NCBI RefSeq assembly: GCF_026870155.1 | Contig: NZ_CP113975.1 | Coordinates: 1,178,001-1,242,000 of the forward strand | Source of the DNA: Flavobacterium marginilacus | Lineage (GTDB): Bacteria > Bacteroidota > Bacteroidia > Flavobacteriales > Flavobacteriaceae | DNA: 64,000 nucleotides | Direction: 5' to 3' | Shown here: piece after piece, positions 58,541 through 64,000 of the stretch | Numbering within the stretch: the stretch's first letter is position 1 | Layout: every line of letters starts with the position of its first letter | Notes under the pieces: model-generated | What the model was told of the DNA's origin: nothing | Database searches by the model: none | The model's input: the letters and a program-made list of their open reading frames with translations, nothing else | Program-made: the position numbers and the translations under genes

Positions 58541-59341
58541 TTATTTTGCTTTATAAAGTTTCATTTTTTTCTCTTCGGGATTTATTTTTACGTAGCCACC
58601 TCTTATTGTTACAAATACATTCTTTTTATCAAGAACAACTACTGAAGTTGGATAAAGTCCATACCAGAATAAATTGTCAAAAATTGTATTTAACTTCAAG
58701 TTTTTATCTATTATATAAAATCCTTTGCTACCTGCTAAATAAATGTAATCTTTATATAGTGTCATAGCTGACGGAGCATCTTCAAGATTTAATGCTCCAG
58801 AAATAAAAAAATTATCATTATTATACTTAATTGAATAAAGGCCTCCAGAATTTAATCCCATATGAGATAAACCTCCTAGCAAATAAATCGAATCTTTAAT
58901 TCCAAAAATAAATTTTACATTCCCGCTTTTAAGAAGTTTACAATCTTTAAGCACTTTATTAATTGGATCCGTTTCGCTAGTCATTAGACCTCCAAACCAC
59001 CTTGGTTTAATATCTTTTCCATTTTTTCCATTAACAAAATATACTTTCGTAGAGTCTTTTTGTTTGTAATATAATCCACCTCCGAATTCTCCCATATCGA
59101 TACCAATCAATTTTCCATTGGTAATATTATATTCTACAGAAGACGCATACTTGTATTTTGATACTTTTATCTTACCCGATTCTAGTGTAAAAACGAACTC
59201 TTTGTTTGATGAATGATTAAAATCATACCATTCTTTGCTGTCCATTTCAGGAATTTTGCATTCTTCAAAGTCATTTAGTGAATAGTTTTGACCGAAGCAA
59301 AATGATATGTTAAGTAGAAATATTATTAGAAATATTTTCAT
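58541..59341 (-). CDS. Secreted protein of unknown function, cassette gene
   Basis: A 266-residue protein with a signal peptide (residues 1-17, ISFCFGQ). The mature part contains repeated strand units with aromatic/glycine turns (KFIFGIKDSIYLLGGLSHMGLNSGGLYSIKY, DYIYLAGSKGFYIIDKN), reminiscent of a propeller, but no family is recognised. The cassette is bounded by a perfect 9-bp inverted repeat, TTGGGCGAT after the stop and ATCGCCCAA before the start. Confidence 0.68.
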   Translation of the reverse strand: MKIFLIIFLLNISFCFGQNYSLNDFEECKIPEMDSKEWYDFNHSSNKEFVFTLESGKIKVSKYKYASSVEYNITNGKLIGIDMGEFGGGLYYKQKDSTKVYFVNGKNGKDIKPRWFGGLMTSETDPINKVLKDCKLLKSGNVKFIFGIKDSIYLLGGLSHMGLNSGGLYSIKYNNDNFFISGALNLEDAPSAMTLYKDYIYLAGSKGFYIIDKNLKLNTIFDNLFWYGLYPTSVVVLDKKNVFVTIRGGYVKINPEEKKMKLYKAK

Positions 59342-59366
59342 TTTTACTGTTTTATAGGTGTATATC

Positions 59367-59496
59367 GCCCAATGTTCCGGCGCTTGGAGGTTGCGAGCTT
59401 CGGAACAGATTATTTTCTATTAAAGAAAAAATTACTTGCGAAATGTAAACCTGAATTTACTACAAAATTCGCAATCTTGCCAAACGCCTGTTACTT
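59367..59496 (-). repeat. attC-like site 2
   Basis: A 130-bp imperfect palindrome from GCCCAAT to GTTACTT. The arms match as GGCGCTTGG..GTTGCGA against the reverse complement of TCGCAATCTTGCCAAACGCC. An AT-rich centre separates them. The left triplet is AAT rather than AAC. Confidence 0.68.
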
Positions 59497-59504
59497 GTAG
59501 TTTT

Positions 59505-60599
59505 TTATCCGTTCCACATAGATTTATATTGTTCCATTTTATTCATTTCTTCTGTCATAAATGTCGAGTCATTATTTTGAATACGAAGTTGTTTAATGGT
59601 ATCTATGTTTGCTAAAACACCTTGTTTATACCAAGGAAATTCATCAGCAAGAGAATTTAGTTTTGCTAAAGCCTGTAAAGTCTCTCCGTTTTTAGATAAA
59701 AATACTGAATGTTCAAATCTAAATATTGGACACCAATAATATTCTTCTGCCATTTTTTGCCAAGTTTCTCCGTCTGCTTCTCCAACATTCAAGAAATTAA
59801 CAGCAAATATTGACGAATCAATATATCCTTCTGAAAATATAAAGTAGTTTAGTAATGCAATTTCTTTTTTGTCAGTCTCTGACTTTATTTTATTTTCAAT
59901 TATCTCATTTATGAGTTTATGAGATAAGTCTTGGTCTTCTTTTGAATCAGATAAATGCAAGACATTTGCATACTCAACTTTTACTATTTCTAAATCAGGT
60001 CTTAATTCAAAAGCACCTTTTGCATATTTCATTGCATCAGATATTGAGTTTAGAGTTCTATAAAGTTTAGATAATGCAACTATTAGTCTAATATCTTTAA
60101 AATCTTCTTGGGTTATACTTGTTTTTTGGAATTCAACAGCTTTTAATGAATATCTATCTTTTACAAATCGCTCAATTATTTGCCATTTCTGTAATTTAGA
60201 AAATTCTGTTTCATCCCATTGTTGAAACAATATAGACCTTCTATCCCAAGTTGAGCGAATTTTTTTCCATTCACTAAAAGTGTAATCAAATGCTTCGTGT
60301 TCTTGAAAAATATTACCTTTTTCGTCTTGTAAATCAAATTCAACTCTGTATTCTGGCGACGAGTAATAGCGTCTAATAGAATTATAAATTTCTTCCTTAA
60401 ATAATTTAGGAGTGTTACTTTCTATTTCAGGATTACCTGAAATTTTGTTTAGCATTTCTAAAAATAAATCTTGGTCTTTTTGAGGCAAAGATTTAAGGTC
60501 TTCCATTGCTTTTTTTTCGAGGTCTTGAATATTTTCTGATGTGGAATTTTGTTCTGGTTTTTTTTCTGATTTCCCAAAAAGTCTTTTAAATATGCTCAT
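59505..60599 (-). CDS. Uncharacterised cytoplasmic protein, cassette gene
   Basis: A 364-residue hydrophilic protein without signal peptide. An N-terminal coiled region (ENIQDLEKKAMEDLKSLPQKDQDLFLEML) is followed by helical segments of TPR-like character in the C-terminal half (LYRTLNSISDAMKYAKGAFELRPDLEIVKVEYANVL; LSKNGETLQALAKLNSLADEFPWYKQGVLANI). No family recognised. It is the longest cassette gene here. Confidence 0.65.
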   Translation of the reverse strand: MSIFKRLFGKSEKKPEQNSTSENIQDLEKKAMEDLKSLPQKDQDLFLEMLNKISGNPEIESNTPKLFKEEIYNSIRRYYSSPEYRVEFDLQDEKGNIFQEHEAFDYTFSEWKKIRSTWDRRSILFQQWDETEFSKLQKWQIIERFVKDRYSLKAVEFQKTSITQEDFKDIRLIVALSKLYRTLNSISDAMKYAKGAFELRPDLEIVKVEYANVLHLSDSKEDQDLSHKLINEIIENKIKSETDKKEIALLNYFIFSEGYIDSSIFAVNFLNVGEADGETWQKMAEEYYWCPIFRFEHSVFLSKNGETLQALAKLNSLADEFPWYKQGVLANIDTIKQLRIQNNDSTFMTEEMNKMEQYKSMWNG

Positions 60600-60616
60600 A
60601 GTTGTTTGAAATTCTA

Positions 60617-60749
60617 ACTAACGTTTTGTTAATGTTTTATAAATCAAATATTTGTAAAATTATTTTTCCGTATTAATTCCTTTCATTTTTCCGCTTTTCC
60701 GCCGTTAGCTTACGGGGTCAGGGCGGGAGTCTAGGGGGAATTACTGCCA
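60617..60749 (-). repeat. attC-like site 3 plus a short orphan segment
   Basis: ACTAACG at 60617-60623 and CCGTTAGC near 60702-60708 give a 6-bp CTAACG/CGTTAG pair around an AT-rich centre with a CAAATATTTG palindrome. The arms match less well than in sites 1 and 2. A 45-bp GC-richer segment follows, starting GTTAGC and ending GCCAAC, possibly a gene-less cassette remnant; its CTAGGGG pairs with CCCCTAG in the start of element copy D. Confidence 0.45.
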
Positions 60750-61014
60750 ACGTCCCCTAGCTACAAGAGATTTGGGGGTAAATTAAGCCTTATTTTCGAA
60801 TTTACCTAAATTTCCCAAATACAAGACCATTTTCAAATCTCCAAGAAATTGGATTAGGAAAGTTTAATTAGCCTAATCTTAAAGTAAATTATAGATAGCC
60901 CAAAAGGTGTAAAGAGCTTTTGGATGATGATTTGCGAACCGCCGAGTACGTGATACGCTCTGTGGTGTGGGAGGCGCACTCCGTCCCTTAAGGGGCGGAG
61001 CCGTCTACTCGATT
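60750..61014 (+). repeat. Long boundary element, copy D
   Basis: A 265-bp copy with a variant start (acgtcccctagctacaag), the optional segment, and the domain V-like stem with one mismatch (ctctgtggt). It ends tctactcgatt and is followed by the cassette end TTGTGC. Confidence 0.88.
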
Positions 61015-61028
61015 GTGCGTTCGGTTTT

Positions 61029-61511
61029 TTATTTATTTTGTTTTCCGATTAGTTCAATTTCGCTTTTTGTTTCTTCAATTTCTTTTTGAGTAAATAAAAA
61101 AGGCAATATTAAACCTAAAATAATGAAAAATAAAGAATATTGCTTAAATGGTTCTACTCGTAAATATTCTGGAAATAGCGGATTTTCTGACGGGCTTCCT
61201 ATTTTCGAAATCAATATTAATAATCCAAGACTAAAAGTTAAAACGCAACTCAAACAAATAATTAAGTTGTCTTTTAGAATTTCGGATAAATTTTTCCGCT
61301 TTCTTTTTTCCGTTAACACTAAACTGCAAATTGGAATTGATGAGATTAAAAGATAATCGGAAGTATTTATGTCAACTCCGAAAAAGTAACTTGTTTTATT
61401 CTGTATATATTCTGCTAGGCCAAAAACAGAGGTTGGACCTAAAATGAAGTTCAGTAATATGAATAAAACAACTGAAATTAAGATTGACAGAACTTTAATT
61501 TTTCTATTCAT
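61029..61511 (-). CDS. Membrane protein, cassette gene
   Basis: A 160-residue product with about four transmembrane helices (residues 7-30, 52-66, 84-105, 125-144), charged loops and a Lys/Glu-rich tail. No family recognised. Its first eight bases overlap the end of the small membrane-protein gene upstream in the same cassette. The cassette is bounded by TTGTGC (61013-61018) and GCACAA (61741-61746). Confidence 0.65.
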   Translation of the reverse strand: MNRKIKVLSILISVVLFILLNFILGPTSVFGLAEYIQNKTSYFFGVDINTSDYLLISSIPICSLVLTEKRKRKNLSEILKDNLIICLSCVLTFSLGLLILISKIGSPSENPLFPEYLRVEPFKQYSLFFIILGLILPFLFTQKEIEETKSEIELIGKQNK

Positions 61512-61695
61512 TTTTTGTCTTTATGAATTTTGTCAAATAAAAAAGTATCATAAATATGATAACAAATACTAATGGCAAAAGTTTATCTTCAGTTTTTATA
61601 TTATGGCTTGACGCATTTATTATTAACCACAAAAACAGAGACAATAATATTAAAATTACCAAAATGATTTTTGCAACTATTTTAAATGTTTTCAT
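61504..61695 (-). CDS. Two-helix mini membrane protein, cassette gene
   Basis: A 63-residue product with two hydrophobic helices (residues 8-27 and 41-57), joined by a polar loop. Overlap with the following gene makes co-translation likely. A small/large membrane-protein pair in one cassette could be functionally linked, but nothing in the sequence shows how. Confidence 0.6.
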   Translation of the reverse strand: MKTFKIVAKIILVILILLSLFLWLIINASSHNIKTEDKLLPLVFVIIFMILFYLTKFIKTKNE

Positions 61696-61745
61696 TTTTA
61701 AATGTTGTTTTATTTAGGTTTTCTGTCGCTCGAAACTTAGGCACA

Positions 61746-62014
61746 ACGTTCCCTTGCTACAAGAGATTTGGGATTAAATTAAGCCTTATTTTCGAATTTA
61801 CCTAAATCTCCCAATTACAAGACCATTTTCAAATCTCCAAGAAATTCGATTAGGAAAGTTTACTTAGCCTAATCTTAAAGTAAATTATGGATAGCCCAAA
61901 AGGTGTAAAGAGCTTTTGGATGATGATTTGCGAACCGCTGATTACGTGATCTTTACGCTCGGTGGTGTGAGAGGCGTACTCCGTCCCTTTAGAGGCGGAG
62001 CCGTCTACTCGATT
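61746..62014 (+). repeat. Long boundary element, copy E
   Basis: A 269-bp copy with the optional segment flanked by 7-bp direct repeats AAATCTC. Its domain V-like stem is more diverged (accgctgatt) and has a longer loop (gtgatctttacg). It ends tctactcgatt. Confidence 0.88.
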
Positions 62015-62027
62015 GGCGGTAGTTTTT

Positions 62028-62582
62028 TTAATTTTCAATTTTTACAGTTATCTTTTTTTCAAAGAGTTTATTGTCTGAAGTTCTACAACTAAATGTAACT
62101 TCATAGTTTTCTGGCGTAAATACACTCTCACTTTTTAGTTTTGGGCTAAACTCTAATATTTTTTCATCGTAAAAAATATCATATATTTCTATTTGATTTT
62201 TTATTTCCTCAATTTCAAGTAAATTTTGATTTGCACTTATGGTTACATTTTTATATTTAAAAGGATGATTAAATTTCAAGGAATATGTATTTTCCAATAA
62301 AGAATTATCATTAATTCTTCCTCTTTTGAAAGCATAACATTTTGCAGATAATCCTAAATCTAAATTTGCAATAAACTTGGTTTTATACCCAATTATAAAA
62401 ATTATTTCATTTTTTAATATGTTTGTTTCTGTGAAAGTATTATATTGTCTTTCTTTATTTCTCACATCAATTGAAGCTCCATAAAATTCAATATCTGAAA
62501 TTAAATAATGTTGTGGAGAACAACTTTCACTTAATACAATTATAAGCAGATAAATTCCTATAATTTTAAATACTTTTTTCAT
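62028..62582 (-). CDS. Uncharacterised lipoprotein, cassette gene
   Basis: A 184-residue lipoprotein (LSESC, Cys at residue 21). The mature part is strand-rich (YLISDIEFYGASIDV, EIIFIIGYKTKFIANLDLGLSAKCYAF, YEVTFSCRTSDNKLFEKKITVKI), suggesting an Ig-like or DUF5034-like fold; I am not sure of the family. Cassette ends TTGG and CCAA agree over only four bases. Confidence 0.65.
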   Translation of the reverse strand: MKKVFKIIGIYLLIIVLSESCSPQHYLISDIEFYGASIDVRNKERQYNTFTETNILKNEIIFIIGYKTKFIANLDLGLSAKCYAFKRGRINDNSLLENTYSLKFNHPFKYKNVTISANQNLLEIEEIKNQIEIYDIFYDEKILEFSPKLKSESVFTPENYEVTFSCRTSDNKLFEKKITVKIEN

Positions 62583-62629
62583 TTATGATATCTCTATTTT
62601 TTCGGTTTTCAGTGGTAAAATTTTAACCA

Positions 62630-62894
62630 ACGTTCCCTTGCTACAAGAGGTTTGGGGGTAAATTAAGCCTTATTTTCGAATTTACCTAAATTTCCCAAAT
62701 ACAAGACCATTTTCAAATCTCCAAGAAATTGGATTAGGAAAGTTTACTTAGCCTAGTCTTAAAGTAAATTATGGATAGCCCAAAAGGTATAAAGAGCTTT
62801 TGGATGATGATTTGCGAACCGCCGAGTATGTGATACGCTCGGTGGTGTGGGAGGCGCACTCCGTCCCTTTAGGGGCGGAGCCGTCTACTCGATT
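62630..62894 (+). repeat. Long boundary element, copy F
   Basis: A 265-bp copy and a good reference for the element. Four hairpins can be read besides domain V: GGTAAATT/AATTTACC, the diverged GATTAGG/CCTAGTC pair, CCAAAAG/CTTTTGG and ACTCCGTCCC/GGGGCGGAG. The V-like stem is ACCGCCGAG/CTCGGTGGT with one G-T wobble. Confidence 0.9.
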
Positions 62895-62907
62895 AGCCGT
62901 AGTTTAT

Positions 62908-63789
62908 TTATTTGAAATGTTCAGAATAACTTTCAAGACTCCTTAAATCTTCTGAATTATTTTGTTTTGCTGTTAATAATCGTGTATTTAATTGTTCAGT
63001 TATAATTAGAAAATAAATAAAAATACTTTCAATTGAGATAAAAAATATAAAAAGTAAAACAGATTTAAAAGTTAATATTGAATGAAATATTTTAAATACA
63101 TTATAAGTTATCTCTGGCTTTATATTTATTGCCATTGGCATAAAGTGTAATGGATATATTACTGTTAAAGGAAATGCTATTAATAATAAAATTATTATAA
63201 TTTTCAATGGTTTTATAGAATCATCGAATGTATTTAAGTTTTGTAAATTCTGTTCAAAATATTGTATTAAGGTTCTTGATTCAATTTCGAGCTTATCAAT
63301 TTTATCTTTTTCAGCGCTTAAATTGTCCCATAATCCTTTTGGAGCAATGTCAAAAGTCCCTGCAAAATTGTTATTTTTCATAGATATTCCATTTCCCACT
63401 GGAGTATAAGTTGGTTTGTATTTTTCGTATACTTTTTCAAAGCTTTCAATAATTGCATCATCAATCTTATATAATCGATTATCTAACTTATAAATTTTTT
63501 CTAAAATTTCTTCACGATTTAAATTATCGAAATCTCCATTTTTAATTTGTTCTTTTAATGTGCTATTATATTTTACGTGTGATTTATTAAACCAATAAAA
63601 ATGGCAGTTATTAATATTGAGTAAGATTTTATTACATTCTATAGCCAAAGTATCAAATTCAGAAATAGTAGAATTTATTTTTTCACTAATACCGAGAAGC
63701 CGAGAAATTATAAATGCACCAATAATACCAATTAATGCAGCTGCACTTTGGCAAAATGAGCTAAAAAACCAATTCCAATCCATATTCAT
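62908..63789 (-). CDS. Membrane protein with coiled-coil middle, cassette gene
   Basis: A 293-residue protein. An N-terminal transmembrane segment (about residues 8-30, SFCQSAAALIGIIGAFIISRLLG) is followed by about 160 charged, coiled-coil-prone residues and two to three C-terminal transmembrane helices (about 195-215, 236-265). No family recognised. The layout of membrane anchors around a long soluble helix region resembles some phage-defence effectors, but that is only a similarity of shape. Confidence 0.65.
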   Translation of the reverse strand: MNMDWNWFFSSFCQSAAALIGIIGAFIISRLLGISEKINSTISEFDTLAIECNKILLNINNCHFYWFNKSHVKYNSTLKEQIKNGDFDNLNREEILEKIYKLDNRLYKIDDAIIESFEKVYEKYKPTYTPVGNGISMKNNNFAGTFDIAPKGLWDNLSAEKDKIDKLEIESRTLIQYFEQNLQNLNTFDDSIKPLKIIIILLLIAFPLTVIYPLHFMPMAINIKPEITYNVFKIFHSILTFKSVLLFIFFISIESIFIYFLIITEQLNTRLLTAKQNNSEDLRSLESYSEHFK

Positions 63790-63834
63790 TTGTTATTTAA
63801 TTTTTTTGATTTTTAAGTTTTTGTGGGTAAATTC

Positions 63835-63884
63835 TAACTAACGTTTTTGTAAATGTCTAAAAACTAAATTGTTACAAAGTTAAA
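63835..63884 (-). repeat. attC-like site 4, compact
   Basis: On the minus strand: AAC, TTTGTAA, a 19-base spacer, TTTACAAA, then AACGTTAG. This is the classic short attC layout (R'', L'', loop, L', R'). The stop codon of the next cassette gene falls inside the spacer. Confidence 0.68.
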
Positions 63885-64000
63885 ATCATCGACTTTGAAT
63901 TGATGTTTTTCCATTTGTTTTTGTATTCTTCTTTGTACCGCTAGTTTTCTTTTTTCGTCTAAATATAAGTAATTTTCCGGATTATAGTAGGAGGTGTTTT
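63864..64000 (-). CDS. Partial cassette gene, cut by the window edge
   Basis: The last 44 residues of a minus-strand frame are visible (NTSYYNPENYLYLDEKRKLA... ending KVDDFNFVTI), with its start beyond 64000. The stop lies inside attC-like site 4. The piece is lysine- and aromatic-rich; no family can be assigned from it. Its presence shows that the array continues to the right. Confidence 0.55.
   Translation of the reverse strand, partial: NTSYYNPENYLYLDEKRKLAVQRRIQKQMEKHQFKVDDFNFVTI

Larger units (their letters stand above)
53186..63884 (-). mobile_element. Integron-like gene-cassette array without a visible integrase
   Basis: At least eight bounded cassettes carry one or two small minus-strand genes each. 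Boundaries are either imperfect palindromes of 50-130 bp (four attC-like sites) or 240-270 bp elements (five copies plus one remnant). Cassette ends carry cassette-specific inverted repeats: TTATGCACA/TGTGCATAA, TTATAGGC/GCCTATAA, TTGGGCGAT/ATCGCCCAA, TTGTGC/GCACAA; two cassettes agree over only four bases and two show no clear repeat. On the minus strand nearly all 5' ends read GTT(A/G) and 3' ends read AAC or AAT, matching the integron R'/R'' logic. No tyrosine recombinase gene lies in the window, so it is either a CALIN or the distal part of a chromosomal integron extending past the right edge. Confidence 0.72.

Noticed and set aside
61850..62038. 62-residue minus-strand reading frame
   Set aside because: It lies inside boundary element copy E on the strand opposite to the intron-like structure and is not present as a frame in other copies.
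53186..63884. Retron or other reverse-transcriptase defence system
   Set aside because: No reverse transcriptase gene is present; the structured repeats match intron 3' domains rather than msr/msd.

Overview
The window looks like a chromosomal segment of a low-GC Bacteroidota bacterium, most probably a Flavobacterium or close relative. The support is a type IX secretion (T9SS) sorting domain on a giant SprB/MBG-repeat adhesin, TonB-dependent uptake, DUF4252 and CWC/DUF5522 proteins, TAnnTTTG-type -7 promoter boxes, a split transketolase, and lipoproteins with short Bacteroidota-style signal peptides. Identifications rest on reading motifs by eye; no database search was run.

Layout. 0-11 kb: housekeeping genes (purB, photolyase, TIGR01777 epimerase, YceI, hotdog thioesterase, rmuC), then a lipoprotein/ECF sigma/membrane-anchored barrel cluster. 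11-21 kb: a cell-surface block with an outer-membrane barrel, a 2,704-residue secreted adhesin with 12 almost identical 228-bp SprB repeats, and a tail-collar (microcystin-dependent-like) protein. 21-24.8 kb: RNA-modification genes and a methyltransferase. 24.8-36.3 kb: a cobalamin acquisition and nucleotide-loop assembly locus: an ABC importer (btuFCD-like, interrupted by a GxxExxY gene inside an inverted repeat), CobU, a BluB-CobT fusion, CobS, CobC, a cobalamin riboswitch, a BtuB-like receptor and a beta-propeller lipoprotein that may be BtuG-like. 36.4-46 kb: an S41 peptidase, an ECF sigma/DUF4252 operon, a molybdenum hydroxylase set (IorAB-type subunits, XdhC, MocA-like) and a PixA-family protein. 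46-52.4 kb: three tRNAs, aroK, a phosphoribosyltransferase, an S4 protein, an FKBP-like lipoprotein, split transketolase and two rhodaneses.

52.7-64 kb is the most unusual part. It is a gene-cassette array in which every non-transposase gene is small, unrelated to its neighbours and on the minus strand. Genes are separated either by imperfect-palindromic attC-like sites or by copies of a 240-270 bp element. Most cassettes carry their own short inverted repeat at the two ends, with AAC/GTT-type triplets, as expected of integron cassettes. The long element lies in the opposite orientation and ends in what reads as group II intron domains V and VI (a 9-bp ACCGCCGAG/CTCGGTGGT stem, then a hairpin ending CTACTCGAT). 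I interpret the region as a cluster of attC sites without a visible integrase, colonised by a miniature or degenerate group II intron. One copy of the element has been hit by two insertion sequences, an IS30-family and an IS4-family element, both with readable ends and target duplications.

Several dispersed repeat families occur between genes, and some have entered functional sequence: the linker of the BluB-CobT fusion, an in-frame stretch of cobS, and two peripheral loops of the cobalamin riboswitch.
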